NCBI GenBank assembly: GCA_003223515.1
Contig: QHVI01000025.1
Span: 1-64,000, forward strand
Source: Candidatus Angelobacter sp. Gp1-AA117
GTDB taxonomy: Bacteria; Acidobacteriota; Terriglobia; Terriglobales; Acidobacteriaceae
Length of the DNA: 64,000 nucleotides
Direction of reading: 5' to 3'
Below the pieces are notes generated by a model that was not told the origin of the DNA, did no database searches, and saw nothing but the letters and a program-made list of their open reading frames with translations. Below are positions 43,184-54,700 of the stretch, one piece after another (the stretch's first letter is position 1; every line of letters starts with the position of its first letter). A program made the position numbers and the translations under genes.

Positions 43184-43221
43184 AGTCATTGGCACAATGT
43201 CTGGGTTTTTGCCCAATGACT
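43184..43221. repeat. Fourth copy of the 38-base hairpin
   Basis: AGTCATTGG, a 20-base loop CACAATGTCTGGGTTTTTGC and CCAATGACT, fully paired. It begins 6 bases beyond the VirB10 stop codon, while the other copies lie before the pilin gene, so the cargo at 39.5-43.2 kb is bracketed by copies. It may also serve as a terminator for VirB10. Confidence 0.85.
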
Positions 43222-43226
43222 CTGCC

Positions 43227-44549
43227 TCATTCCGGCGCCGGTTTGGTTATCCCCTGGTTCAATTCCCGCTGCAACTGCATTAACTGGCGCAATTCATCGA
43301 TGTTGGACTGATTTACGGATTGCGTGGGCACTGTGAGACGCGAACTTTGGCCGCTCTCTTTTGCCGTTTTTTGCAAAATCACGTAAATCTCTGTGTCCGC
43401 GGGCACCGAAACTACAATTCGCTCCGTCAAGGCCAGATTGGCCACGGTTTGGTCCCCAGCCTGTCCAATGTTGTTCGCAACTCGTTCACGCAACAGATCG
43501 CCTTCGCTCAACGGTTGGTTAAGACTGCCTCTTCCGACCAGCGTTGCCGCGACCTCGCCAACTCCGGCGAAGGATCGCACCAGAACGTTTTTACCTGAGT
43601 GCTTGCCCTCCACTTTGCCACGTAACGGCCGAAGCTGAAGATCGGTAGCAGCCGCTTCGAGGGCCACAGAAGATCCATCTGGCATCAATAGCGATTCAAA
43701 GCGGATGCCGATGTAGCCGGAATGGTCGGCAGATTCCAGGTGCCCGAACGCTTTCGCTCCGGCTGGAATGACAATTTCCCCATTCTGTTCGTAGTTGTAT
43801 TCGATAACCGCAACAACCGGAGTTCGAACTGCTGTATTTACGGCCGATTCAAGTCTAGCGCGCAGCCTTGTGCCGGGTGCCACACCAATACCGAAGTCAA
43901 TTGGAGTTGCAACATCTTGAGGCCGCTGATTTGGCCCAGACGATGCGTTGTTGTTTCGGACGAAGACCAGCGATGCTTTCTCCAGTGCATCGTGCTCGGT
44001 GCGAATTTGGTTTGCATCAGTAGCCGAGGAGCTTTCGCTACTGGTCGCGGCTGGTTGTGTTCCCGGCTGGTAGGGCGCGGGTTGCCACTGAGAACCATCA
44101 AAGGGCTTCACATCGCCAAGGGTGGCCGCTGGGCTTGGTTTTGGCGGTTTGAGCGCCGTGCGTCCAATCTGGTCAGGATTTACGAGGCTCCCGTCCGGTT
44201 CCTGTGACGGTGAACGCCCAGCATCGAGTATCGGCGTTACGCTCGAGGCTGCGACAGAATTGTCCGCCTTTGCTGCCTGCTTTTGACCGGCAGCGGTTGG
44301 ATCTTTTCGCGCAGGCACGGAATGGCGCGAAACGCCATTAAAAGCTAATAGCAGCAGAACAAGCACAATACCTGCTCCCACGAACACCAGCCGGCCATTC
44401 TCTTTCAAGATGGACTTCGGCTTGTCCTTGGATGGCACAAACGGCGCATTGCCGTTAACACTGGGCGGAGCAGTGCTGGAAGTGTGTTGCTGCGGAACCT
44501 CCTCCAAGGCCTGCATACTCCCGAATCCGTTCTGATCAGTCGGTTTCAT
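43227..44549 (-). CDS. VirB10/TrbI-like conjugation protein
   Basis: The 440-residue protein has a cytoplasmic Pro-rich N-terminus, one transmembrane helix (GRLVFVGAGIVLVLLLLAF, about 52-70), a long Pro/Ala/Ser-rich periplasmic region, and a C-terminal VirB10 domain with PGTRLRARLESAVNTAVRTP, GEIVIPAGAKAFGHLES and RFESLLMPDGSSV. VirB10 spans both membranes and gates the channel. Overlaps the end of the next VirB9-like gene region as ATGA. Confidence 0.9.
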   Translation of the reverse strand: MKPTDQNGFGSMQALEEVPQQHTSSTAPPSVNGNAPFVPSKDKPKSILKENGRLVFVGAGIVLVLLLLAFNGVSRHSVPARKDPTAAGQKQAAKADNSVAASSVTPILDAGRSPSQEPDGSLVNPDQIGRTALKPPKPSPAATLGDVKPFDGSQWQPAPYQPGTQPAATSSESSSATDANQIRTEHDALEKASLVFVRNNNASSGPNQRPQDVATPIDFGIGVAPGTRLRARLESAVNTAVRTPVVAVIEYNYEQNGEIVIPAGAKAFGHLESADHSGYIGIRFESLLMPDGSSVALEAAATDLQLRPLRGKVEGKHSGKNVLVRSFAGVGEVAATLVGRGSLNQPLSEGDLLRERVANNIGQAGDQTVANLALTERIVVSVPADTEIYVILQKTAKESGQSSRLTVPTQSVNQSNIDELRQLMQLQRELNQGITKPAPE

Positions 44550-45474
44550 TGCACACCTCCCTGGCTGCTGGCGATAAATGGAACTGGCAACAAAATGGGC
44601 CGATCCACCTGCTCTGCCTGTGCTAACTGAAGCTGCAACTTTTCGACTGATTCTTTGAAGCTTGGCCGCTCAAAGACAATGACACCGTCGGCACGCTCCC
44701 CTGGCCGCAACCGCCGTGTGGTCATGCGGTAGTCGGAGATTGCGACTGGATCCCCTTTGATTTGCTTTCCTCCCTTGGCGTGCGCTGTTCCCGTGAGTTC
44801 AAGCTGGGGCGGGAGCAGTTCGATCACGCGTTTTGAGTCGTTCAGAACCGAAAAGCTGAGAATTGTTTGATGGTTCATCTCCAGAGATTCACCCAAAGCC
44901 ACAAGCAACTCTTTGCCTTGCCATGCCGGTGAAGGGAGGCTCTTCTGTCTTTCAAGCTGGTTCGCAATTGAATCCGGTGGACTTGCATGAACAGAAGTAC
45001 CTGCGGGATTGGCTGGAGCCACTGAGAAAAGCGGACGGGTATCTGCAAGGAGAAAAGTCTGCCTGTCAGGGCTGATCACAACGCTCTGTGATAGGCGGTA
45101 TTCGACCAGAAAATCAACCCGCGCATCGGCAGCGCCTTTGCCCGCGCTCACCAGATGCAGACTGATCTCCTGCCCTGACTTCGTGGTAATCAGAGCATTG
45201 CTTTCGGTGGGTTGGCTGGTCGTGGGTTTGAAGAAAACGAGCCGCGCTTCAGCTTCTGAATGCTCAGCCTTGAAGCTGACTGGATTCCCTATGACGACAG
45301 AGCTGATCTCCTCAGGAAGCCTGACTGAAGTTGCGTACCCAGGCGCAAGGTGCAACACAGTGACCGATCCGTCTTCGACTCGTGCTGTTGTAACAATGGG
45401 GACAATCTGACCGGCTGGCGTCTGCGCCATGCCCATTCCGACCATCAGATAAACAATAACGACTAAGTGCACTC

Positions 45475-45478
<4 letters not shown>
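44546..45478 (-). CDS. VirB9-like conjugation protein, second copy
   Basis: The 310-residue protein starts MRVHLVVIVYLMVGMGMAQ with a signal peptide, then VLHLAPGYATSVRLPEEISS, SVVIGNPVSFKAEH and NALITTKSGQEISLHLVS, the beta-sandwich of VirB9/TrbG (or pilus secretin-like) N-terminal domains. The C-terminal half has LSFSVLNDSKRVIELLPPQL. It lies directly before VirB10, as VirB9 usually does, so it is the more orthodox VirB9 of the two. Start at 45478, with the signal peptide; it overlaps the transglycosylase stop by 4 bases. Confidence 0.68.
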
Positions 45479-47087
<1,609 letters not shown>

Positions 47088-47450
47088 GTGAATTCGCAAG
47101 CGCGGCCGACCGTTAGCCTAATTGAGGATTCGGTCCAGCCTTCCAAGAAGTTTGAGCCGACTCCCACGCGCAACCAGGCCCGGGCTCTCGTGACCGTCCA
47201 GCCCACAGATAAACCGAGGCTAGCAACAATTGGAGGTGAGCTAGACGGAGCGCGCCTCATGACAGTCGAAGAAGTAGCTGAGCGGCTGAATGTAACGAAG
47301 GATTGGGTATGGGATCATTCGTCTCGGAAAGCCCCGTTCTTACCTGTCATTCGGATCGGAGACGGCACTCTTCGGTACCGGGCAAGCAAAATTGAGGAAT
47401 TCATCGATGAAAGGGAGCGCCTCTCCGCACTGCGTCGCAAGCGTAGGTAA
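47088..47450 (+). CDS. Helix-turn-helix excisionase-like protein
   Basis: The 120-residue protein has a C-terminal MerR/excisionase domain: GARLMTVEEVAERLNVTKDW, APFLPVIRIGDGTLRYRASK and IEEFIDERERL. GTG at 47088 follows GGAGG by six bases. It is upstream of the integrase in the same direction, the usual place for an excisionase or a regulator that sets the direction of recombination. Confidence 0.8.
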   Translation: MNSQARPTVSLIEDSVQPSKKFEPTPTRNQARALVTVQPTDKPRLATIGGELDGARLMTVEEVAERLNVTKDWVWDHSSRKAPFLPVIRIGDGTLRYRASKIEEFIDERERLSALRRKRR

Positions 47451-47495
47451 AATAGGAGCGGCCCACTTGTTCCCCCACAGAAAACTGAGGAATGG

Positions 47496-48713
47496 ATGGG
47501 TAAATCGCATCAGAGGGGTTGGATCAGCCTTCGCGGGAAAAAGTGGTATGGGTTCTTCCGCAGGGTATTGCTTGACCCGATCCATGGAAAAGAGAAGACA
47601 AAGAAAATCACGATCATTCTTGGCGCGAAGTCGCAGATGTCCAAGCGTGAGGCCCAGGACAAGCTGCAGCAGGAAATGACCAAGGTGACCGGACAAGACC
47701 ACAGCGGTAGAACGGCAAATGACAGTGCGGTCAATTTCGGCTGGTTTGTTCGCAACCGCTATTACCCTCTCAAAGAGGCTACCTGGAAAAAAGAAACAGC
47801 CAAAGTGAAAAAGATGATCATTCAACGTGACCTCATCGATTACTTCGAAGCGGTTCCGCTGGAGAATTTCGACAAGTTCACTTTGCAAGTACATCTCAAC
47901 AACCTAGCGAAAACGAGATCCAGAGACAGAGTGCTTCAGATTCGAGCTTACATTCGGGACATCTTTTCAGAAGTTGTCGACCAGGACTTCCTCTCGAAGG
48001 ACCCGGCCAGGAAGATCAAGGTTCCTGCTCAGTTGCGTGAAACAGATACCACCACGCTGAGCTGGGAGCAGCTCCGACTTGCGCTTTCAAAGCTGCTTCT
48101 CCGCGATCGGATCATCTTGGAACTCGATATGACGAACGCTCTGCGTCCCGGAGAACTCTTCGCACTCAGGTGGAAGTGCTTCAATCATGCTGACTCCACA
48201 ATGCGACTGATTGAGACGGTGTACAAAGGCCAAATCCGACCTTGGGGAAAAACAAAAAAAAGTCTGGGCGTCGTGCATATTCCGAAGAAACTATCTGACG
48301 ACCTCTGGCTCTTGAAACAGGAATCCTCCGACGCATCACCGGAGGCGTTCATTTTTCCCAACGCGGACGGTGGCTTCATGGACCCTAACAATTACCGCAA
48401 GCGGACGCTGCATAAACTAGCGCGGGATCTGAAACTGCCTAAACTAACTTTCCAAGTGATCCGGCGAACGATAGCAACGCTGGCGCAGAAGAAAGGCACG
48501 GTAAAGGACGTTCAAGGATTGTTGCGGCATTCACGCGCTGCCACGACCACCGATGTTTACATGCAGGAAATTCCCGAGAGTGTTCGCGCTACCGTAGAGG
48601 CTGTCAACAAGGAACTGAGAAAGAAGCCGAAACGGGCAGAGTCGAGCAAGAGAGTTGTAAATTTGCGCCCAAATGCGCCCAAACTGAAAGATGCGGTCTC
48701 TGTAAGTTATTGA
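47496..48713 (+). CDS. int: Tyrosine recombinase (integrase)
   Basis: The 405-residue integrase has an N-terminal SAM-like DNA-binding region and a C-terminal catalytic domain with Arg in NALRPGELFALRW, Lys in KTKKSLGVVHIP, FQVIRRTIATLAQKKG, GLLRHSRAATTTDVYMQEIP with nucleophile Tyr. In the second box the usual His of HxxR is Gln (QVIRR). It ends five bases before the CCA of tRNA-Ala, the typical layout when a conjugative element integrates at the 3' end of a tRNA gene. Confidence 0.93.
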   Translation: MGKSHQRGWISLRGKKWYGFFRRVLLDPIHGKEKTKKITIILGAKSQMSKREAQDKLQQEMTKVTGQDHSGRTANDSAVNFGWFVRNRYYPLKEATWKKETAKVKKMIIQRDLIDYFEAVPLENFDKFTLQVHLNNLAKTRSRDRVLQIRAYIRDIFSEVVDQDFLSKDPARKIKVPAQLRETDTTTLSWEQLRLALSKLLLRDRIILELDMTNALRPGELFALRWKCFNHADSTMRLIETVYKGQIRPWGKTKKSLGVVHIPKKLSDDLWLLKQESSDASPEAFIFPNADGGFMDPNNYRKRTLHKLARDLKLPKLTFQVIRRTIATLAQKKGTVKDVQGLLRHSRAATTTDVYMQEIPESVRATVEAVNKELRKKPKRAESSKRVVNLRPNAPKLKDAVSVSY

Positions 48714-48718
48714 AAATA

Positions 48719-48795
48719 TGGTGGACCTGGTCGGGATCGAACCGACGACCTCTTCCATGCCATGGAAGCGCGCTCCCAAACTGCGCCACAGGCCC
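48719..48795 (-). tRNA. tRNA-Ala (anticodon GGC), integration site
   Basis: On the minus strand: acceptor GGGCCTG/CAGGTCC, D stem GCGC/GCGC, anticodon stem CTTCC/GGAAG with loop ATGGCAT (anticodon GGC), T stem GTCGG/CCGAC with loop TTCGATC, discriminator A and encoded CCA at 48719-48721. The 3' end faces the integrase stop, so the attachment core is probably in the 3' half of this gene. A matching copy of the tRNA 3' end was not found in the left part of the window. Confidence 0.95.
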
Positions 48796-48983
48796 ACAAA
48801 GGTTGGTATTTCTATTCTCTCGCAGCCTTCCCGAATCGTCAAACATCTTGTGATGGAAGCGTTTATCACGAAACCGTAATACCAGCACGGACGTACCATT
48901 ATTTAGGCGGTCTCCCCGAATTTAAGGGTCTGTGCGAGGATTCGGCGGAATCGTGCAACAATAGATAGAGTTCCCAACATCTC

Positions 48984-50231
48984 ATGCCCACTGCACCCAA
49001 GGCACGCCTGTCATGGCGCGAACCTACGATGATCGCGCTGGAGACGCTGCGCACGCACAAGCTGCGGTCATTTCTTACGCTGCTGGGCATAATTCTCTCG
49101 GTGACTACCCTGATCGTAGTGGTGGCTATGATCGAAGGAGCAAACCGGTACATAGCGACTAAGGTAGTCAACTTTGGCGCGAATGTCTTCCTGGTATCGC
49201 GCTTTCCGATCATCACCAGCATCGACCAGTTTGTGAAGCTGCAGCGCAGGAACAAAGTCATCACCTGGGACGATTACGAATATGTCCGCGATAACATGCG
49301 GCTGGCCAGGAACGTAGGACTGGAAGTCCGCCGTAACGGCAGAGTGAAATATAAGACCGAGACAATTGAAGACATCGATATCCGGGGAGTTACAGCCAAC
49401 ATTGGCGAGATGGACGTGGAGGAACCCGCCACCGGGCGGTACATCAGCGATGCCGACAATGAGCATCGGGCCAACGTCACGCTCATCGGCAATGACGTGG
49501 CCAAGCGCTTCTTTCCCAGCGTGGAAGCCCTGGGCAAGACCATCTACGTGGATGGCGAAGCCTATGAAGTTATTGGCGTGGCCAAAGAGATGGGCAGCAC
49601 CTTCGGCCAGTCGCAGGATAGCTTCGTCTACATCCCAATTCAGACCCACCGCAAAGTTTACGGCACGCAGGATTCCGGCAATATCAATGTGCAGGCGCTG
49701 GGGCCGGAATGGATGCAGCCTGCGGAAGATGAGGCCCGCATGCTGATGCGCGCCCACCATCATCTTTCCCCCAGAGATGAGGATAATTTCGGAATCAGGG
49801 AGCCCTCCGCGTTTCTGGAACTGTGGAGCAACATTACGGGCTGGCTGGCAAAAAGCTCGGTGGCCATTGTCTCAGTATTCCTTCTGATTGGCGGAATCGT
49901 GATCATGAACGTGATGCTGGCCAGCGTGACCGAGCGCACGCGCGAGATCGGGGTGCGCAAATCGCTGGGGGCCACGCGCCGGGACATCCTGCTGCAGTTT
50001 GTCATTGAATCCTCAGTAATGTCAGCGGTTGGCGGAGTACTGGGAGTCTCGCTGGCCTGGGGCATCGCGATTGCGGTCGGGCGTCTTACGCCGTTGCCCA
50101 TGGCAGTGCCAATCTCAGCAGTGACGATTGCCATCATTGTCTCTACTGCTGTAGGGCTGTTCTTCGGCGTGTATCCTGCCCGCAAAGCGGCACGCCTCGA
50201 CCCCATTGAGGCCCTGAGGTTTGAAACATGA
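48984..50231 (+). CDS. MacB/FtsX-like ABC transporter permease 1
   Basis: The 415-residue protein has an N-terminal membrane helix (LRSFLTLLGIILSVTTLIVVV), a large periplasmic domain (MacB_PCD-like: VFLVSRFP...ITWDDYEYVRDN) and three C-terminal helices with FtsX features (VMLASVTERTREIGVRKSLGATRRDILLQFVIES). The EIGVRKSLGA motif is diagnostic. The ATPase partner is not in the window. It overlaps the second permease by 4 bases. Confidence 0.88.
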   Translation: MPTAPKARLSWREPTMIALETLRTHKLRSFLTLLGIILSVTTLIVVVAMIEGANRYIATKVVNFGANVFLVSRFPIITSIDQFVKLQRRNKVITWDDYEYVRDNMRLARNVGLEVRRNGRVKYKTETIEDIDIRGVTANIGEMDVEEPATGRYISDADNEHRANVTLIGNDVAKRFFPSVEALGKTIYVDGEAYEVIGVAKEMGSTFGQSQDSFVYIPIQTHRKVYGTQDSGNINVQALGPEWMQPAEDEARMLMRAHHHLSPRDEDNFGIREPSAFLELWSNITGWLAKSSVAIVSVFLLIGGIVIMNVMLASVTERTREIGVRKSLGATRRDILLQFVIESSVMSAVGGVLGVSLAWGIAIAVGRLTPLPMAVPISAVTIAIIVSTAVGLFFGVYPARKAARLDPIEALRFET

Positions 50232-51484
50232 GGATTCTGCATGCCAGCTTGTTCGCCGAAGACGTGAAGATGGCGTTGGAAACTATCCGTACAAACAAAG
50301 CACGATCCATCCTGACTGTGCTCGGGGTGGTGATCGGCGTGACGGTCGCCATTGTCGTCTCTTCTGTCCTGCTGGGTTTGCAGGAAAACATCCAGGCATC
50401 CATCAACGAATTCGGCGTGGACAATCTGTTCATCTTCAAGTTCGATCCCGGGTTTCATTTTGGACGTCTCACCCCGGAGGAGCGTACGCGCAAGTCACTG
50501 ACCTATGAAGATGGCATGGCGATGAAGGAACTTCCTGCCATCAAGGATGTTGCGGTGCAGGCACTGCCTCACATTGGCGACACTCCGCAGCCGGTCCGCT
50601 CGGCACGCCACAAAAGCCACGAATTGAATAACATCATTTTCAGGGGCGTTACCGCCAGCTTTGCCGACGTGGAGAGCAGCAAGATGAAGGAGGGCCGCTT
50701 CTTCACCGATCTGGAGGATTTGCACCGCGCCGAAGTTGTGGTTCTCGGTTTTGATGCAGCCGACACACTGTTCCCCAATGAATCGCCCATCGATCAGCAA
50801 CTCCTGGTGGATGGCAATCTCTATACGGTGATTGGCGTTTTTGAAAAGAAGAAGAACTCCATCGCTGGCCGTGGCGACAACGAAGTGCTGATTCCCTACC
50901 GCACTTACCGCAAGCATTACCCGCAGGATGATGAACACGTGATCATGGCGATGGCTTATCCGGGAATGAAGAATGCTGCTGAAGACGAGGTTCGCGGACT
51001 GCTGCGCACGCGCCGCCGGGTCTCGCCGAAGAATCCTGATAATTTTGGCATCAGCAGCGCCGAGCAACTGGGCCAGCAGTTTCGTGACATCATGTCCGGG
51101 GTCTTCACCCTGATTGTGGGAATCGTTTCCATTGGGCTGCTGGTAGGCGGCGTGGGCGTGATGAACATCATGCTCATGTCGGTGACAGAACGAACCCGTG
51201 AAATTGGAGTGCGCAAAGCCATTGGTGCGCGCAAACGCGACATCAGCTTCCAGTTTTTGACCGAAGCCATGACCCTCACCGGGGTGGGAGGTATCCTGGG
51301 CGTACTCGTCTCGCTCGCGATCAGCCTGCTATTGAACTTGACGCACCTTGTGCCCTCTTCAGTGCCGTTGTGGGCAGTGCTGCTGGGCGTAGCTGTTGCC
51401 GGCAGTGTAGGACTGTTCTTCGGAATCTATCCGGCAATGAAGGCAGCGCGGCTCGATCCGGTCGTAGCGTTGCGGTACGAATAG
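50228..51484 (+). CDS. MacB/FtsX-like ABC transporter permease 2
   Basis: The 418-residue protein is similar in plan to the preceding permease: N-terminal helix RSILTVLGVVIGVTVAIVVS, periplasmic domain, MSVTERTREIGVRKAIGARK and three C-terminal helices ending YPAMKAARLDPVVALRYE. The ATG lies in the overlap with the stop of permease 1, so the two should form a heterodimer with a separate ATPase for export of macrolides, peptides or lipoproteins. Substrate unknown. Confidence 0.88.
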   Translation: MRILHASLFAEDVKMALETIRTNKARSILTVLGVVIGVTVAIVVSSVLLGLQENIQASINEFGVDNLFIFKFDPGFHFGRLTPEERTRKSLTYEDGMAMKELPAIKDVAVQALPHIGDTPQPVRSARHKSHELNNIIFRGVTASFADVESSKMKEGRFFTDLEDLHRAEVVVLGFDAADTLFPNESPIDQQLLVDGNLYTVIGVFEKKKNSIAGRGDNEVLIPYRTYRKHYPQDDEHVIMAMAYPGMKNAAEDEVRGLLRTRRRVSPKNPDNFGISSAEQLGQQFRDIMSGVFTLIVGIVSIGLLVGGVGVMNIMLMSVTERTREIGVRKAIGARKRDISFQFLTEAMTLTGVGGILGVLVSLAISLLLNLTHLVPSSVPLWAVLLGVAVAGSVGLFFGIYPAMKAARLDPVVALRYE

Positions 51485-51547
51485 CATTCAGCACTCACCC
51501 CCTGAACATTTCGTGTTCCGCTGAGGCGTTCACGCAGAAACAGTTAG

Positions 51548-51791
51548 AATTTGCCGCTGATGGACGCTGATCAACGCTGATTTATTTTGAATTTTTTTCC
51601 GAGAGAGGTTGTTGATTGGATTTCACAAACCCATAAGGGCAATGCCTGCAGCCGGACTGGCAGCAGAAGCCGCGCTTCAACAGATATTCCCGCGTAAAGA
51701 CATACAGTCCATTTTCAATGTAAAAGTCCTCACCCTCGACTAATTCTCTGTTCTTATCAGCGTTCATCAGCGTTTGTCAGCGGCAAAAATT
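51548..51791. repeat. Inverted repeats around the DUF5522 gene
   Basis: Left arm at about 51548-51583 (TTTGCCGCTGATGGACGCTG then ATCAACGCTGAT) and right arm at about 51754-51791 (TATCAGCGTTCATCAGCG then TTTGTCAGCGGCAAAAATT) are imperfect inverted copies of about 36 bases. Each is built of repeated CAACGCTGAT-like units. They flank and partly overlap the DUF5522 gene ends. They could be mobile-repeat termini or a bidirectional terminator. Confidence 0.75.
51582..51767 (-). CDS. DUF5522 protein
   Basis: The 61-residue protein contains DFYIENGLYVFTREYLLKRG followed by FCCQSGCRHCPYGF, the Cys-rich core of DUF5522, a small family widespread in Acidobacteriota and Bacteroidota. Six closely spaced residues (CC, C, HC) suggest metal binding. 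Start and end lie in the inverted repeats described above. Function unknown. Confidence 0.8.
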   Translation of the reverse strand: MNADKNRELVEGEDFYIENGLYVFTREYLLKRGFCCQSGCRHCPYGFVKSNQQPLSEKNSK

Positions 51792-54700
51792 ATTGACTGA
51801 TTGCGAGTTGTATCGTTGGCATCTCCACGACTACCCCATCTTTGAAGCTGACGGTCTTGCCGGAGATGGCGGGGACGCGCTCGCCGGGAACTACGATGCC
51901 GGCCAGATTTAAAGGATCGGCGGCGGAGATGGTGATGATCTCTCCGGTTGGCGGAGCGCTCTTCATGGCGCGCAGCGATTCCACGGCAATGGGCAAGGCG
52001 AACTGCTCGCCGATAAAGCCGCTGATGAAGCGTCCACCGCGAATCTCGCCGCGGTCTTCGAGGCGGCGGAAGGCGATCAGCAGATCGCGCCAGCGCGGCA
52101 GATTACTTTCCCGTGCCAGCAACTCACGGAAGACAACTCCGTAGCGCGCCAGCAGCATGCGACAGACTGACTCGATGGCCTGCTGCGGGTCATTGCTTTC
52201 CAGAGGATAAAGCAAAGACCATCTTCCGGCGCTGTGACGCGGACGGCTGCTCTTCCCTGCTCCCTGTCCGGCGCGCCGCTTGGGATCGATCAGAGCGCGC
52301 AGATTGTCAAAGCCATCGGCAGTGACCAGCCCGGCAGCCACCAACTCCCATAATGCAGTTTCAACTTCGGCTTTCAATTTGCCGGTGCTGCGCACAACAT
52401 CGGCAAAAAATGATGCGCCGCGTGAACGCAGGAAGGCGAGCACCTCGCGCGCTCCCGGACTCAAACCACGCGCCTGCTCTTCCATCTCCGTATGGGCGGC
52501 GCGGATGTTCGGCAGGGCCATCCATTCGGCATCATCACGGACGAAGAAGGTAATAGGGGCGACGCTGGTAGGCACCACGCGGCGGGTTGGGCCGGAAGAA
52601 TCTTCGCCCGAGCTGAGCAGCAGGGCTGGGTGCGGCGAAAGCCTGCCCCATCCTACTGCGCCGGTGAGGCAAAGCTGGTCCAGGAATTTTGGATCGTAGT
52701 TACTGACACGGTGGCCCAGCACCTGCCGCTCCCAGGCGCTGGCAGGAATTTCAAAGCCCTGCAACTGGCGCAGCACTTCCATGGCGCCACGCTCATCGCG
52801 CACCTGTGAACCGTGGGCAACGTGCTGCCAGCGAAAGAGCCAGCGCATGAAAACTGCTGCGGTAACCGGCTCAATCTGCTTGCGTAGCGAACCCAGCGTT
52901 AGCCGGTGGATGCGAGCCAGAAGGCGGCGCTCTGACCATTGAGTCTCGTCGCTGCCGGTTTTTTCGAAGTTGCCGCGCAGGATCAGCCCGCTGGCTTCAA
53001 TGCGCAGCAGAGTCTTGTCGATTTCCTTGACCGGTAAATGCAGTATTTCCGCCAGCCGTGATGCGGTTGTAGGCCCAAGATGCATAAGCCAGCCGGTGAC
53101 CAGCGCTGTGATGGCATCGTCATAGGACGGGGCTTCACCGGGAACCTCAGGAAGTTCGGTTTCGAACCGGGCCTGCTGATAGACTGCGCGAAATGTTTTT
53201 GCTTTTTCGGCGGTGACCCAGAAGCAAGAAGAATCGTGTGGCACAGCCGCCCCCGGCTGTGCGGAAGGATCCTCAGGAATCACAGCCGAGGGCGGCCGTG
53301 CCACATGGGGATCATTAGGTATAAAAGCCTTGCCCGCTCTACGAGACTCCTTCAATTGTTCAAAGAACCTCTCCCAATCTCCATTACTGCGTGTCTCCGT
53401 GGTAGATGTAAGGAACGATTCGGGCATGGCGACGAACGTGTGCAGCACATCCGCGAGTTCGTCGGCATCACGTACGTCGGGCCAGGCATCGGCACGTACT
53501 TCGGCGATAGCGGCAGGATCGAGCGCGCCGACCTCATTCAGCACCGCATCCGGCAGGACACGGCGCATCTCTACGGCGCGGGCACGCCGCTCTTCGAGTG
53601 GAGCATCGTCGAGATAGGCATACGGCTGGGCGTTCAGAATCTCATGGGAGAAAACCGATGGGATGGGAGTATCCACGGCTACGCATTCGATCTCTCCGGA
53701 ATAGATCTGGCGCAAGACCTGCTTCAGCCCGTCAAGGTCAAGGGCCTCATGGAAGATGTCTTTCATCACCTCACGGATCAGCGGGTGATCAGGTATCTTA
53801 ATGGGACCATCGGCATTTTCCTGGCACTGGGCGACCTCAGGAAAGACTGAAGCAAGCAGGTCGGCGCCGCGGGTGCGCTGCACCTGCAATGGAATCTTCT
53901 TGCCTCCCCAGTAGCGCAGCAGGGCGAGGGAGCGATTGGCATCCCAGCGCCAGCGCGTCTCGAAGACCGGAGAGAGCAGCGCCGCCTGTTGCAGTACCTC
54001 TTTCACGGTGTTCTCGTGCAGGAAACGAAAAACATCTGCCAGCGGAAAGCTGTGCTGTTCCGCCAAGGCGATATTCAGGCCGTTGTCGGTGGCGCTGGCC
54101 TGCAACTCAAAATTGAAAGAGACGCAGAACCGTTTGCGCAGCGCCAATCCCCAGGCTTTGTTGATGCGAGCGCCAAAGGGAGCATGGATGACAAGCTGCA
54201 TGCCGCCGCCTTCATCGAAGAAGCGTTCCGCAATGATGCGCTTCATGGTAGGCACAGTACCCAGCACGGTGCGTCCGGTAATGACGTATTCGATGGCCTG
54301 CTCCGCCCCGGAATCATCAAGGCCGCATTCCTGTTTCAACCATTCCACCGCATGGAGCACCTCAGCCGACTTCTGGTTGATGAAGCCCGGAACCGTGTTT
54401 GGAGTCAGATCGCTGATGTTTTGGCGCAATTCGCCGATCTGCTGCGAGAGTTCCTGGGTGCGTCCGGGAGCTTCACCCAGCCAAAACGGAATCGAGGGCG
54501 CAGCACCGTGGGCATCCTCCACCAGCACGCGCCCGGCACTCTCGATGCGGCGGATGCGCCAGCTTGTGTTGCCCAGCAGAACAATGTCGCCCTTGAGGCT
54601 CTCGACAGCGAAATCTTCGTGCAGGGTGCCCACCACCACGCCTTCCGGCTCCGCCACTACCGTATAGAGGGCAGTCTCGGGAATAGCGCCGCCATTCATG

